A stretch of DNA of 64,000 nt, taken from Canna indica. Taxonomy: Eukaryota; Streptophyta; Magnoliopsida; Zingiberales; Cannaceae. The notes beneath the pieces are model-generated. The model made no database searches, was not told the DNA's origin, and saw only the letters and a program-made list of their open reading frames with translations. The DNA lies in contig CP136896.1 in the NCBI GenBank assembly GCA_034359265.1, positions 4,433,501-4,497,500 on the forward strand, given 5' to 3'. The position numbers were made by a program, and so were the translations under genes. Position 1 is the first letter of the stretch. Each line of letters opens with the position of its first letter. This document shows, piece by piece, positions 11,376-24,198 of the stretch.

Positions 11376-11786
11376 TTTTAAAAAAACCATACGCTTTCTC
11401 CTGCCGAAAGGTATATCTAGAAGAGAAAGTATGAGGACTGACAATGAAAATAACATTGTTCTTATCGGATCATTTTTGAGTGTTATTCTCATGCTATACT
11501 CCACACCAATGACAATTGTCAGCAATATCAGTGGTATTCGTGACCATGGAAAGTCTTATGTCCAGTATTGTCATGATGGTTGCCATGATTCGATATCATT
11601 GGTTGTTGATATGAGTCATAATAAGTGTTGCATCTTGGATCATTTTTATTTTATTTTTTATTTTGTGGCCACATTTTTATTTTGTGGCCACATTTTTTAA
11701 AATATGTGATTAAACCCGAGTGTCGTTTTTTAAATTTATTTTTTCAAAAATAAAACTTTACAATTGATCTTGCCCAAGTGGGAGAA

Positions 11787-12265
11787 TGTTAGAATATTTT
11801 TTAAATATTCTATATTTTCATTTTTCATATGTGGGCTACAATCAATTGTAATGTTTTGATTTGATAAAAGAGGGTTTGATCTTATGATCCATTATTGAGA
11901 TGCCTGTTAGCTCATGTGATCTTGATCCATGTGATTTGAGCTTGAAACACTTAACCATGATTGGTGTGATTAATCAAATGTAGACCCGATTAATGAAGCC
12001 CGTGATGGACGGGCCCATATAATCAATTATAAATAGAGGCTAAGTCCCCTCTATACACCGTATGGAAAAACCCTAGCTGATAGTTGCTTTCCCCATCGAA
12101 AGCAGAACATTTGAGGCGGTATTATGGAGGAAGACCCGGCTTTCCTTGGAGATTCAGAAGTTTATTCCGCTGCAAATATGTCGTCATCAAGTAAGATCCT
12201 ATCTTACTAATTTATTTTTGATATTCTTAAATTTATGAAATTCTTGATGTAAGATTTGTCTTACC
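11787..12265 (+). repeat. 3' LTR of the Copia-type element
   Basis: Preceded by the polypurine tract AAGTGGGAGAA (11776-11786). Same 479-bp length as the 5' LTR with few substitutions; last base changed from A to C. Confidence 0.92.
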
Positions 12266-12270
12266 AATCA

Positions 12271-13350
12271 AACTAATAAATTGTCACTTCAATCCGATCC
12301 ATCAATCACTAATTAATAAATTCAATCTAATCATTACAAAAATATTAAAATAAGACCTAAAATAGCACGAGACATTATAAAAATATTAATTAAATAGCAT
12401 TGCACGTTTTTATTCAATTTAATATTTGTCATCGGGACCGCCGCGAAGCTACATTTGGCGAGAGGAAGGCAATTATTTCCCGCCAACAAAAAAAAATATG
12501 TTAAACCTTAGAGAAAAGAATAATTTTATCTATCTCAAATCATATTTTGCTCCACTTTTATATTTTACCCCATATTTCAAAAATAAAAATAAAAATTTAC
12601 TCTCTTCTAATTTCTGCCTCCGCCAGTGATCTAGTCAATTTAATCGTCACTCAAGTTGAAGGAGGATTTGATTGGAGTGGCTAGAAAATAATTCCCAATT
12701 TAATTTTTCTTGGTCTAAATCCTACTTGATGTTGCTTGCAAGGGAAAAAGGAGGAACATGGAAAATGGGCGGATTACATCCTTATCCCAGCGCAGGTAGC
12801 AATTTGTTCAAAGTTTTATATTTGATTTTTTATAATTAATTTATTTGCAATTAAAGTTTAAATATAGTAAAATGAATAGTAAAACAAATAAACTCTAATT
12901 ACTACATAAAAAGTCAAGTTGTCACGCTCCTTCTATGGTCATTCCCATTGAAACAAATGTCGCCTAAGAGAACCCGTAATTGATATAAATAATTAATACG
13001 AAGCACATATAGCAAAAGATCAAATAAATGCATGCAACTAAAACAGATTACAGTAATCTTCATATAAAGGAATGAGAAAAAAGAGATGAATTTTATCACA
13101 ATGCTAGGGAAAGAAGCCCGGTGTACGTCAAAGTAGATCTCTTCTACTTTATTTAACTAGACGTACCCCTTTGTTATTAATTCATATCATTAAATCTAAA
13201 TTAAACACAAACAAAATCCATAGATGAATAAGTAAGATGATGTCAATATAATCAAGGATCACGTTAAGTAACATAATTTGATAATGAGACATCATGAACT
13301 GTAGTTTATATATGTATCATAATTTTTTTTTAAAATAAAACACACTCAAA
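12271..13350. other. Intergenic DNA
   Basis: No gene, RNA or repeat boundary recognised. A short open frame at 12426-12629 has no known domain. Confidence 0.35.
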
Positions 13351-13362
13351 TAAAGTCACTCT

Positions 13363-13780
13363 CTACTCACAAGAGGGAGGAGGGAGCAGAGGGCCACTGG
13401 TCGTACTTTCCATGCTTGTAGTATGAGTATGGATATATTCTTTGTGAGAATGATCAATATTATTAGAAATTCCTTCAAGAAATACTATTATTGGGGCATC
13501 ACAGCTAATGAAATGATTGGTTTCAACGTTATGTGAACATCTAGAATTTTGGAGCATATCCTCATAGTAACATGGGCTAGTAGAGCTAGCAGTTTTATTT
13601 TCTAAAAATGCTTTCCATTGAATATCAGCATTTCACAGAAGATTGAGTTTATTCCAATGTTCTTGTTGTTGAAGTAATGGGAGTTCCTATTTTTCCATAA
13701 CTACCAGAAAGAAGCTGCTATTAATTCTCTCCATGAGTTTATTTTGGAGTTGTCAATGATATATCACAATTCAAATTTCA
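13363..13780 (-). pseudogene. Degenerate LINE ORF2 C-terminal fragment
   Basis: On the minus strand, just upstream of a 64-codon open frame, the translation contains AASFW, LWKNRN and FNNKN. This resembles the A-x3-W-x-IWKARN motif found at the end of plant LINE-type ORF2 or reverse-transcriptase-related proteins. It is interrupted by stops and lacks any upstream reverse transcriptase. Call rests on one short motif. Confidence 0.4.
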
Positions 13781-14782
13781 CATTTTCTAAGTAAGGTGAT
13801 AAACACTACTATACAACTCTCATGATGCACCAAAGGATTAAACACCAAAACATAGTATCAACTATGTCAAACAACTAAATGCACTAACACTAAGTACACC
13901 AAGCTCAGATGGTAATTCGAGTCATGCATTAAGAAAATCATACTACATGAATTCTACTATTGGTATATATGTTTGTTTTATTGGATATGATAGAATTGAA
14001 TTGGATAATAAATGAGAGATGATTAGAGATGAATCTTTTAAATTCGATATGCATTAGATATCATATTAATTTTATATTATTGTAATCATATTTTTTAAAA
14101 TCAATGCACTAAATAAATAATGAATTCAAATTTATATCTTATATATCCTATGTATCTCCCTTAATCCTATGAAGTAAACAAGTACTATAATCATTCCATT
14201 GACTCATACAAGGAGAATAATTATTTAAAGATAGCATGTAGGCGCTGTGCATGTGCTCCTGCATCGTAATATATCCTTGGATCACCGATATCTCCGCTCA
14301 AGAACGTTCCTTTGATTTTAATGAGTTATGAAGCCTTCCCATCCAATAGCCTAAAGACCAAGAGCCTCAAGTAGGTACGTACAATAACATAGTGACACTA
14401 AAATATAATTCTTAACATTATTGTACTCCAACTCTTTTAAAGGAAACAAAGTAGGCATGCTAGCACTAACTTGCATACTTGCGTATGTACTCTCATTTTG
14501 ACACCATGTCGTTTAATAAAGAGTCAAGAAATAGCACATGCATAATATATATAGTCTAAAACCATGTAACGCTACTATTATCACATATGGTAAGTTCATC
14601 GATTACTACAAGTCTAAAAATGATAGCACATGCATTCTAACAATTATAACTCTTATAAACATAAGTCATATAATTATCCAACTACAATATCAATATCCTC
14701 GTGAACAATAAAATTTTTCAATACTTTTTCATTGATATCCTGTTTCATGTAATCCTATCCAATAGAACAAATGAACTACTAA
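13781..14782. other. Intergenic DNA
   Basis: A+T-rich; no coding region or transposon boundary seen. It ends at a TAA (14780-14782) that serves as the left flank of the next element. Confidence 0.35.
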
Positions 14783-15980
14783 GGGAGTATTTGGTTGTCC
14801 GCAAATACAAATGTTGTAAAAAGTATTTGCATTCAAAAGCAATTGTCCACGAATAGAATTTGCAACCTACTGTTTAGCTGCTCACAATTGGAGTTGCAAC
14901 TTCTATTTGCAAACGTTTGGTTGGCCGCAAATAAAAGTTGCAATTACACATGCAACTTGCATCTTAGTATCTAGGTCTAGTAATTTTGGCACGATCTGAT
15001 ATAGGGGTGGCAGTTTTTTGCCCGACCCGACCCAAAACAAAAAAGTCAGGTTCGCGCCGGCCTGATAAGGCTAATCCCTTATCGTGCCGGTCGGACCAAG
15101 TGTTATCGGGCTAGCCCAACCCGATAGCTCGATAGCACGATAAACACTTCAGATCAGTATTAGCGAGTTTGAAATTCGTTAATTATCTTGTTTAAATCTG
15201 ATTTTAAATATTTTTAGTGGTATCGGGCTAAATGGGTCGGGCTGGACCGACCCATTATTTTTCATGTCGGGTGGGGCTGGTGTTTCTGGGACAGGCCGGA
15301 CCAAACACATATTTTTTCGGGCCAGGCCGAGCACGAATTTTTTCGTGTCGGATCGAAAACTTAGACCTGACACGATTTGCTAGACCTAATATGATAGTTC
15401 GAAAAGATAAAATCATGATCAGGGCACCCATTATTGTGTCGGGCTAGGGGATGTAGGTCCGATCTGGCCTTATTTTGTATCCCCAACAATAGTTGATCGA
15501 TTACAACAGAATCAATTCGACCCATAATAATATTATTTTATACACTAAATCACCTTTTAGTTTAGCAAAATATATTTTATATTATTTAATTATTTATCAA
15601 AATAAATTAATAATTTTTAATTGTTGTATAATACTAAAAATATATATAATAAAATCTATCAAACGATATCAGATCTAAAATTTGACACTACCATCACGTT
15701 CAGCGTGCGAAAACCTATAATTATGATACTTATCCCGTCTCCATCCGACGACTCTAAGCTACCAAAATTAATTATTTTTTAATACTTAAATTATTGTATT
15801 TGCAGTCCGTAAATTTGTATTGTGAATTTTTTGGACTGCGATTTTATTTGTAATATTAGAAATATAAATTATTATTACTAAATATTGTAAAATATTTTTA
15901 TAGTCAATCAAATAAAATTATTGTCAAAAATATTATAATTATAGTTGTAATATTTGAATTCGGAGGCAATCAAATAACCC
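14783..15980. mobile_element. Harbinger-like element, 1198 bp
   Basis: Inverted ends are GGGAGTATTTGGTTG on the left and, read on the other strand, GGGTTATTTGATTGCC on the right. The left flank is TAA, as in Tourist/Harbinger elements; the right flank (TCG) does not match, so the duplication has decayed. The interior has a block of GGCCCGACCC/TCGGGCTRG motifs (15000-15470). From 15525 to 15960 it aligns closely with 46795-47250, which belongs to the same family in nest 1. No intact transposase. Confidence 0.65.
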
Positions 15981-17939
15981 TCGACGGAATTCAATTATAC
16001 GTGATCACGGATCACTGCGATGGCAAAAGGTTTTACGTCTCTTGGTCAAATTCAAGGAATCGAATGGAAATAGGTATTTAAAACATGTCGAAACAGTGAG
16101 GAATCACATGAAATGGAATGCAGCAATTAATCCACCTACAAGAGATGTTGTACTTGTATCAATTTCAGGAGGGACGTGGCAATTATTCAAGTCAAGTACT
16201 GTGTACCAAATGTTGACGCGAGAGTCAGAATTAGAGGCACATTTGCTCGCATAAAATGCAAGTCTCGTTCTCCACCTGCCAAATGACAAATTTGGTGGAT
16301 GCATTGCATACTCGCACTCACAGCTAGCTGTCAGAAGACTCAGTACAAACTCAATTTGCTCACGGACGTAATTAATTAAATAATTAAATAATTAAATAAT
16401 TAAATATTTTTAAGAATATTAATAGAATCATAAATATTTTTTGATTTATTGACAAAATCGTACAGTCCTTTATGATATTTGTCATAATCATAAGACATTT
16501 TTTTAGGATATATCCAAAATACCGCTCTTGAACTCTATTGATTAACTTAATTATAATTGTTTGGGCAATTAATTACCGAATTTGATGAAAAGATCTTTGT
16601 CTACTTGTATATGTACTTTAGTACTTTACTACAGGAAATTTAAAATTTGATATCCATATGAAGCTAATAAGCTTAGCAATTTGATATGCGATCTTAATAG
16701 CACTTGTATTCATAGTTATAAACTTTGGTGAAATGTCTCTAAGTATCGATACCATATTTTAGATTTGTTTATTTATGTTATGTTTACAAATACGTCAAAT
16801 TTAAATTTTTATTATGTTTACAAATACATGAAATTTAAATTTTAGTATGCAGTAAAATGTACATAACTATAAATATAATTATAATTTATATATCATTTTA
16901 TATTGTTGGGTTTATTAATTAAATTTAAAATTTTATATGATGTAAAATGCATATATATAGTTATAGACTTTGGTATATGCTGCTATATATATATATGACT
17001 AAAATTTGAAATATATTCATTAGTTTGTCCTTTTTAAAATGATATATATATATATATATATATAACTAAAATTTGAAATATATTCATTAGTTTGTCCTTT
17101 TTAAAATGATCTACATCTCAAGTTGCAGAACATTTGGATATTATGACAATATGCAAATATAACTTCAGGTTATTTCATTTTTAGTATATAAAAATGATAA
17201 AAAATTTCTAAAGCAAATATTACACAGTTGATTCTAAATTTTTAGTATATAAGTGTTACTTAGAAGGTTTCTCTCTTTCAACTTTAATTGTTACTATTTA
17301 AATAATAATAATAATGCATGGTATGTTTGTTTCAGCCGATATGATAATAAATGAGAAAAAAAATGTCATAAATTTTTTTATCCAGTTTACACGGGATATA
17401 AAACTAATTTTATATTCTTTTAATTTTAATATCGTCGGGTCAAAACAACAAACCAACAAAAAATTAAAATTTATGTTTTATCATATCTTTCTTTATCTTA
17501 AATATGCACCGTATATAGCTATATTATATTATATTATACTATATTTTGTTTTGGACTAGTGATGATAATAAATGAATGTTATACTCATATATATATGTCG
17601 TTCAAATCAAACTAATTCCTCGATTTTTTATAAAGCAATAGCAATGCCAATTAAACAGACCAAACATCTCCCAACACATAGATTTAACACTTCCATGGCT
17701 CGTGCAAAATAGTTTGGACTTGATACAATGAGCTCACTTAAGGGTTTGAGGCCCAGAATTCATCCTCACATGGTGAGCAAATGGTTGGCCAAGCATATTA
17801 TAAACTACATTATAATATATATAATGTATTTTCATTACATTTTGAAGTATTCTTCAATGGAGGCCCCTGCTGGACGACAAAAAGTTCTTCAACAAAAAAA
17901 AATACACAGAAAAAAAAGAACATTAAAATCATTGAAAAG
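15981..17939. other. Intergenic A+T-rich DNA with a local duplication
   Basis: A unit of about 62 bases containing AAAATTTGAAATATATTC is tandemly duplicated between about 16980 and 17108, separated by (AT)n. A (TTAAATAA)n-like run lies at 16370-16405. A weak coding fragment at 16031-16254 is listed separately. Nothing else recognised. Confidence 0.45.
16031..16254 (+). pseudogene. Unidentified coding-like fragment
   Basis: The frame reads VLRLLVKFKESNGNRYLK then HVETVRNHMKW and ends at TAA; an ATG-free start makes it look like part of a longer exon (first ATG-like codon is a GTG/ATG-less stretch). The pattern FK-x2-NG-x-YLK is reminiscent of the start of plant agglutinin-domain proteins, but the similarity is too short to name. 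Downstream sequence has no continuing frame. Confidence 0.25.
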
Positions 17940-18205
17940 TGTTGAATACGCCAAGATAAACACTAGAGATGCTTAATGGAGAGATAATTTGATTCATAAA
18001 ATAAGTAGCTTTTTATAGGCTTACATGACAATTTGATAACTCTTAAAGACTCTATAATTAACTGATAATTATTCACTAAACTAACATAATAAATATCCAC
18101 TAAATAAAAGAATAAATGCTACTATATGATAAATCAAAACAAATCTAAAGGATGAATACCGACCAAGCTCTGAACATGAAGCTAGGTGTTGCGTTATCTT
18201 CAACA
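17940..18205 (-). mobile_element. Small LTR of a retrotransposon remnant, minus orientation
   Basis: On the minus strand it begins TGTTGAAG at 18205 and ends TTCAACA at 17940. It is immediately preceded by a polypurine-like GAGTGGGAG (18206-18214). A TATA-like TATAAAAAG lies near 18018-18010. This is the layout of a Copia-type 3' LTR; the internal DNA upstream (to about 18480) is short and degenerate, and no 5' LTR was found. Confidence 0.5.
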
Positions 18206-18228
18206 CTCCCACTCAACACCAGCTTCCC

Positions 18229-18474
18229 TTACCAAGCCGAGCTTTCGATCAAATCATCCTCAACTTGATCGGATACCGTAGTTGTGAGAGCTAACTCCTC
18301 AACATCCCATTCTTCCTCATTTTTGAAAGTAACAACATTACCTTCAACAAGTTGTAAGCATGAATCTAAGTGTTGCATTATCTTCAAGAAAAAGTGCAGC
18401 TGGATTAGATCAGAAAACAAGATCCTCAAATAGATATCTTCACCACAAGGGAATCCTATTTGACAGCCACACAA
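18229..18474 (-). pseudogene. Short open frame upstream of the small LTR, unidentified
   Basis: An 81-codon minus-strand frame contains LEGNVVTFKNEEEW-like acidic sequence (VEGNVVTFKNEEEWDVEE). It also contains AATGCAACACTTAGATTCATG, which resembles the start of the adjacent LTR (AACGCAACACCTAGCTTCATG), so part of this segment may be a duplicated LTR piece. No domain recognised. Confidence 0.2.
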
Positions 18475-18503
18475 TCAACAATCCCACTTGCATTTCATAA
18501 TTC

Positions 18504-18635
18504 TCATTCATACATCATGCTCTGCTTCTGATAGTAAAAAGCAATGACAACAACAATAAGCCTTAAAATCTCAGCATTCTTTGGATAGGAAACAACACGT
18601 ACAATAGCATCCTTCGCATGCTCCCATAATTGCAA
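18504..18635 (-). CDS. Orphan terminal-exon-like frame with a membrane segment
   Basis: After a TTTCTAAG acceptor-like site the frame reads LQLWEHAKDAIVRVVSYPKN, then AEILRLIVVVIAFYYQKQ and SMMYE before TGA, 43 residues in all. The middle is a plausible single membrane-spanning helix near the C-terminus. It lies about 270 bases downstream of the LCB2 stop on the same strand. I recognise no family. It may be a last exon of an unseen transcript, a gene fragment, or chance. Confidence 0.3.
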   Translation of the reverse strand: MQLWEHAKDAIVRVVSYPKNAEILRLIVVVIAFYYQKQSMMYE

Positions 18636-18910
18636 CTTAGAAAGAAATTAACCCTTAACAATGGAACATAAAAATTAATATGGTATACAAAAATAAGAAA
18701 GCATGTTGATTACCACAACTTACTGAACTAACTGTACATAACAAAATAAGATAAGAAATAGACGAGTAATGCATCTGGTTAACCCAATTAATATTCTGGT
18801 CTAGCAAGGCTGGCTCGTTCAAGGGATAATTTTATCGAAGATAACCGAAAAAAAAGACATCTTTCTCGTTGGTTGATTTGCTTCGCCATTAATCCTCCAC
18901 GCGTACTTTC

Positions 18911-21900
18911 CTACTGGAGCTTCTTGTGACTGTGTTCTTCGTGCTTAGGTGGCTCTGCAGGGAAGTACTTGATGCCCACAAGGTCGCCAACTTTGCTGAT
19001 TACCTGAAGTTGCATAAATAGAACGGAATTACACCATGAGTAAGATCAAGCTAATGAAAGGAATGACCTTTTCAAAGAGGTGAATCTCTGGGAATGAACT
19101 TACCTCCAGCCCCTTAAGCAGGTCTTCCCTGGAGTGCGCAGCTGATATGCAAATACGCGCCCTCGCAAGAAGAAGAGGTGTGGCTGGAAATGCAACAGTG
19201 ACAATGGCAACCTAGAAATTTTTTGACAGTGAAATATTCATGAGTACCATATCAAGATTTTGCATCCAAGGAATGATGGTAACAGACCAACACTGCACAC
19301 TCATGGATTTGTAGAGAGCTGTAGAGTTTAGTTCTTAGAAAACAATCTCCAAATAGAATACTCCAGAGAACAAGGGCCATAGGGACATGGGATTAGAATC
19401 ATAAACTTGGTGCTACAGTTAAGTGGGTGAAGAAAGATATTAGTTCATTATGGTGACATCTTGCTGGTCCAGGCTTGTTTCTCATTTGACGAAATCCAAA
19501 GGGTGAGGATGAGAAGATCACATGCAAAGACGCGAGGACAGTTTTATGGAGAACAAAGAGAATAATGAGCTTCAAAAATTTTATGACAGATAATCCATTA
19601 TTTGCTTTTAAGAAAAAAGTGAAACTTACATTCTGCTTGAGACATTCCCTAGAAAATGCTGGGATCTTTGCTGGGTTGTAAAGCATGATTGGCATAACTG
19701 GCGAGTCATTATCACCAAGAACTTCAAATCCCATCTTCTGAAGTTCTGACCGGAAGAAATTGCTATTTTCCCGAATATGTGCTAGTTTCTGAGCCCCTGT
19801 TGTAATTCAATCAATAAGACACCTAAGAACTGGGCGACTACTTGTAGAGAGCACCAAGAATTAAGCAAGACAGAAATTGTGAGCGTCATAAGGCTTACCT
19901 CTGCTTGATCCATCTTCTCCAAGAATAACTTTAAGTGCCGATATAACTTGCTGCACGGCAGGTGGGGACATAGAAGTTGCATAAAGATGTGCTGGACAAG
20001 TATGCTTCAGATATTGAACAATTTCCTGAATAAGAAAGGAGGAATTAGGTCCTTATGAGGTAAGTTGCAGTTTCATTGCAGTATTTAACTTCTATTTCTT
20101 ATGTTTGCAAGATAAGAACCTTTGATGCTGCAATGTACCCTCCACAAGATCCAAATGATTTTGTAAATGTGCCCATCATGATATCTACATCAGCTGGATC
20201 AACTCCAAGGAGCTCGCAGACTCCTCTGCCTGTTTTCCCAACTGCGCCAATACTGTGGGCCTCATCCAAATAAGTGTATGCCTGTTTCCACAGCAATACC
20301 ATATCAAACTAATCTTTGCTTTCTTCAGATCATAAGACACGTATGTACAGCAACTGTGACCAAACCTTATATTTCTTGCAAACAGTTATAATCTCAGGAA
20401 GCTGGCAGAGTTCTCCCTCCATGCTGTAGATGCCTTCAACAATAACAATAATCTTCTTCCAAGGCCTATGCGTTCTAGGTTGTCCTTCAGTTATTTGTTC
20501 TCTCAGCACCTCTTCCAGGTGTGAGGGATCTACAAAACCACAGTAACAGAAACTGAGCACAACTTCTCATGAGGATGACATTAAATTTCTTTGTGAGCTT
20601 AAGAACTTACTATTGTGCTGGAAAACGCGTACTGCTGCGCCCGATCCTCGAGCACCATTTACAATCGAGTTGTGATTTAAAGAGTCACTGATAATCAGTC
20701 CTCCCTATATAGGACAACAATAATTTTAAAATGGTAAGTAAACACTGACCTAAATTCTGTGAGTTGATTTTTTTTTTCTTTACCCAGTAAAATTAAAAAA
20801 GAAAATGTACAAACCTTCCCAATCAGAACAGGAATAATGGCAGAGTTTGTCACATAACCCATGCCAAATGTTAAAGCAGCTGGTTTTCCCACATACCTTG
20901 CAACTAGTTCCTCCAGTTCAGTGTGTAGGTCGGTTGTGCCTGATTAAACCAAAGGAAAATCAGATTAATCTGACATTCATGAGACACGAGAATCTCTTGT
21001 CTGTAATACTATTAGATCCCATACCGCCATCCACGCGGATACTACAGGTGCTGGAAGAGTATTTCTTCAAAGACTCAATAACACGGGGAGTGCAGTATTC
21101 ATCAGCTGCTGCAAAACCAAGGTAGTTGTATGACCCCAGGTTGAGGCACTTGGTAGTGTTCGATGTCCGACTGCACAAATTAATAGATACTGTTAAGAAT
21201 CCACAACAAGTTTCAGAAGACTTGAGTAATCTTAAATAGAATATCATGATTTTTCTTGTAGGCAACAGAAATACACACATTATTTATCATTATCCTTTGA
21301 TTTAGATCATCTCGTATTGTAATCAGCTGGATTATAAACCAGAAATCTTCATTATCCTTGGTTACTATAATAGAATGGTGTCTCATAATACATATGTTAG
21401 AACTTTTCTGTTACTACCAAATGGTCATTTATCCATAAAAAACCTTTGAAAAATACTTACTGTAGTGTTTTATTATTATCATTAGAGTATCTTTCCACCA
21501 CATCAAACCAAGCATCTGGAGCACTTGCAATTGGGCGGCTAAAACAGTCCTGCCACATCCAAGAATTTATTATGATGAGATATATAAAAACCATTTCAAA
21601 GGAACAGTACTATCTTCATACACTTCAAATATGTATGCTCACTGAAGGAACTAATTGATCATTTCATTCTGAAATTAGAAAAAATGGCAACTAAAAAAAC
21701 TCACTTTATTTGCATCTTCCATTGGGGATAAGGGTATGTCTTGGTAAGAAAGAAGTTGGGACTGAGGAGAAGAAGTAGAGAGCAGACAAGAGAAAGGCTT
21801 TTTTCCCTTGTTCCAATAGAAGTAAGAGAGTGTTGAGGTTTGTACTATTTGTAGGGGTGTCCATTCGGTTTAAACTGAACAGACGTAAACCGAAAATCCC

Positions 21901-24198
21901 TAATCGGCTAATAAAAATAAAAAGTATTTTTTTAAAAAATTTATATAATCCAATTTCTGGTTCGGTTCCCAAAGTTTGGGAACCGAAGGCGAACCGATTA
22001 TGCGCTATTCGGTTTCGGTTCAGTTTTGAATCGAACCTACCGAGGGCCAAACTGAATCGGACCAACAAGTTCGGTTCGGTTTTTCGGTTCAGTTCGGCGT
22101 GACCCGAACAGTGAACACCCCTAACTATTTGGATTAAAAAATAGAAATGAATGGAGAGATAAAATCTTTTTTCCTCTACGTTAACAAAAATTTTACTCCC
22201 ACGCATCAAAGTGGAGAAAGAAAGAAAATCTGGTAAGTGATAGAAGATTATTATCCCCAAGTCCCAACACTACCGTCACTATCAATTTATCCAAGAAATC
22301 CAAATAGTAATCTTAAGGAAATTATAGGAACAAATGAATGTTATCTTCCTTTCTCTCCTTTCTAATTATTATAATCAAATAAGAGAATACTCTTGTATCG
22401 AAACAATGGAAATAACATCTTATTCTTTTCCTTTCTATTCTATTCTTCTCCTTTCTCTTCCTTCCACATTTTCTGCCCAAACATGACCTAAAAATTTATC
22501 ATTCTGGTGATGAAATAAGGACATGCATCTGAAGTCAAGTATTTGTTACCTAATCCCAGTGGCAATTTAAGGTTGGTTTGCAGATATAATAGATATAAAT
22601 GCATTTAAAATAGCCAAAATTCACATATAAATGTTTGAGGCCATTAAGTTTGTTCTGAAATATTAATAGATTTATCTATCACAGAAATTTATGGTTTTTC
22701 ACATAGGTTTCAAAGAAGATACCGGTTGATTCAATTGAGTTCAAGAAAGAAAATGAAAAAAAGAATTACCTCCTTATGATATACTATGTTGAAACTTAAA
22801 GGCTCATGAATATGCAAATCACATTATATTTTAATTATTTGAACATAGAGTGGGCAAGAAAGCCTTGGGAAGTGGGCAATAGCACAGTACAATCAATCAA
22901 GTCCAACAAACAAAACAAAAAATTCGTCATTTATCATAGTGTGTTATCAACTATGCCTTAGCTGGTGAATTGGGTTGTTTCCCTCTTGATGATGAAGCTT
23001 ATCCCCTATCGTCCACTAGCAGACCATATTTTTCACTTTCTTATCTCACCTCTAACAAATTAATCTATAATTGTATAACCATTTTTCTTTTAGCGATATT
23101 ATTTTCATCAAACTATTAACTTTATGACTTCTATGATTCCACGTTTAAAACATGGTTTTGCTAAACTTTCCAATTTAATACTTTTGTAAAATACAGAGCC
23201 ATCTGTTTCACCAAAAAATAAACCACCAAAGAATATTTTCTGTGTGAGTCATCTGACTTCCAATGTTTAGTTCACCATTTGTGGAGACTGTGGAGTGGAA
23301 CTCAGAAGTTGAGTTCAGAAAGTCTTAATTTGGAGAATGTGAACATTAATAAGACTCTGAAGTGGTTAATGGGAATACAACAAGAATTAAGTTATCAATT
23401 TCCGCATTCAACTCAACAAACGGTTTAAATAGCAAAATTGCAAAATCATCCTAATTGATGTGCTTAATAATCATCCTAATACTCACATTTAATAAAGTGC
23501 TCAAGATTGTTGATGAAATTACAACACTCTTCAAATAGTGTTAGACTCTAAACAAAAATTGCAAAGGTAACAGGTACCTCTATCAAACGAATAAATATGC
23601 ATGATCTTCACCATAAATACGAAGAGATCTGTAGAAAGACTATTTACTGTAGCATATTCCAATTCCTCTGGGGATCAATACTAGAACTAAGTGTTTAGAA
23701 TCCTTTTGTTATTAGGAATGAACTGATAAACTCAATAAATGTGACAACAAAATAGGATTGATGAACTAAAAGAGAAAACAACTTGGAAAATAAAAATAAA
23801 AAATAAAAAATAAAATTTTAAAGAAGGAGAAAAAACGATAAGAAGATTGAGAAAATAACAAACCTGAATGCGGAGATAGAGCCGGCGGGTGTAGAAATCT
23901 TCCAGCCCTAAGCAGATCGGCGCATACCCCTGTTCCAGACGACACGATGAAATCCCTCTCAAGATCCAAATCCAACACAGAGAACACACAGAAGAAAAAA
24001 ACGGAAAAACGAGAGAAGAAGATACATCACAACCAAAAGGGCGCGAATTAGGGATAAAGGAGCGACCTTGAGGTCCTTGGAGCTGGACTTGAACCAGTCG
24101 ATGATCTTTCGGAAAAAATCCCTGAGCTGACCAAACGCGAAGAGAAGCCCATAACTGAAGAGGGTGGTGAGCGCAGTCAGGTACGGCAGCCTCACCAT
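18911..24198 (-). CDS. LCB2: Serine palmitoyltransferase catalytic subunit LCB2, 12 exons, 490 aa
   Basis: Pyridoxal-phosphate enzyme of the endoplasmic reticulum that works with LCB1 to condense serine with palmitoyl-CoA into 3-ketosphinganine, the first step of sphingolipid synthesis. Exons: 24198-24067, 23929-23864, 21549-21461, 21170-21025, 20939-20815, 20704-20611, 20529-20366, 20281-20120, 20025-19899, 19796-19630, 19211-19104, 19003-18911. All introns are GT-AG and every phase agrees, giving 490 codons, close to the 489 known for Arabidopsis LCB2. The N-terminus [20 protein letters not shown] carries the membrane anchor. [20 protein letters not shown] and the cofactor-lysine motif [13 protein letters not shown] are all present. 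The C-terminus ends EEHSHKKLQ. Intron 2 (2.3 kb) holds an hAT MITE. No lesion seen. Confidence 0.97.
21852..22123. mobile_element. hAT MITE in intron 2 of LCB2, 272 bp, perfect 8-bp duplication
   Basis: Ends are TAGGGGTGT and ACACCCCTA. The 8-mer ACTATTTG is present on both sides (21844-21851 and 22124-22131). The interior is dense in GGTTCGGTT/AACCGAA motifs, a common plant MITE style, and creates spurious open frames on both strands. It lies in an intron, so LCB2 coding sequence is untouched. Confidence 0.9.

Larger units (their letters stand above)
7039..12265 (+). mobile_element. Non-autonomous Copia-type LTR retrotransposon, complete with 5-bp target duplication
   Basis: Two 479-bp LTRs (7039-7517 and 11787-12265) are nearly identical and begin TGTTAGAATATT. 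The left LTR ends TCTTACA; the right ends TCTTACC, a terminal A to C change. The 5-mer AATCA flanks both sides (7034-7038 and 12266-12270). The internal region (4.27 kb) has lost nearly all of gag-pol. It keeps the primer binding site, the polypurine tract, a fragment of the Copia RNase H C-terminus, and long tandem and dispersed duplications. Movement would need proteins from an autonomous relative. The close match of the LTRs suggests a fairly recent insertion. Confidence 0.93.

Noticed and set aside
15232..15447. Frames within the GGCCCGA-rich block
   Set aside because: The block is the repetitive interior of a non-coding Harbinger-like element.
20076..21125. Plus-strand frames opposite LCB2 exons
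   Set aside because: Antisense shadows of conserved LCB2 exons with matching splice sites on the minus strand.
21706..22260. 184-codon minus-strand frame
   Set aside because: It spans the hAT MITE and both its target duplications inside an LCB2 intron, so it cannot be one gene.
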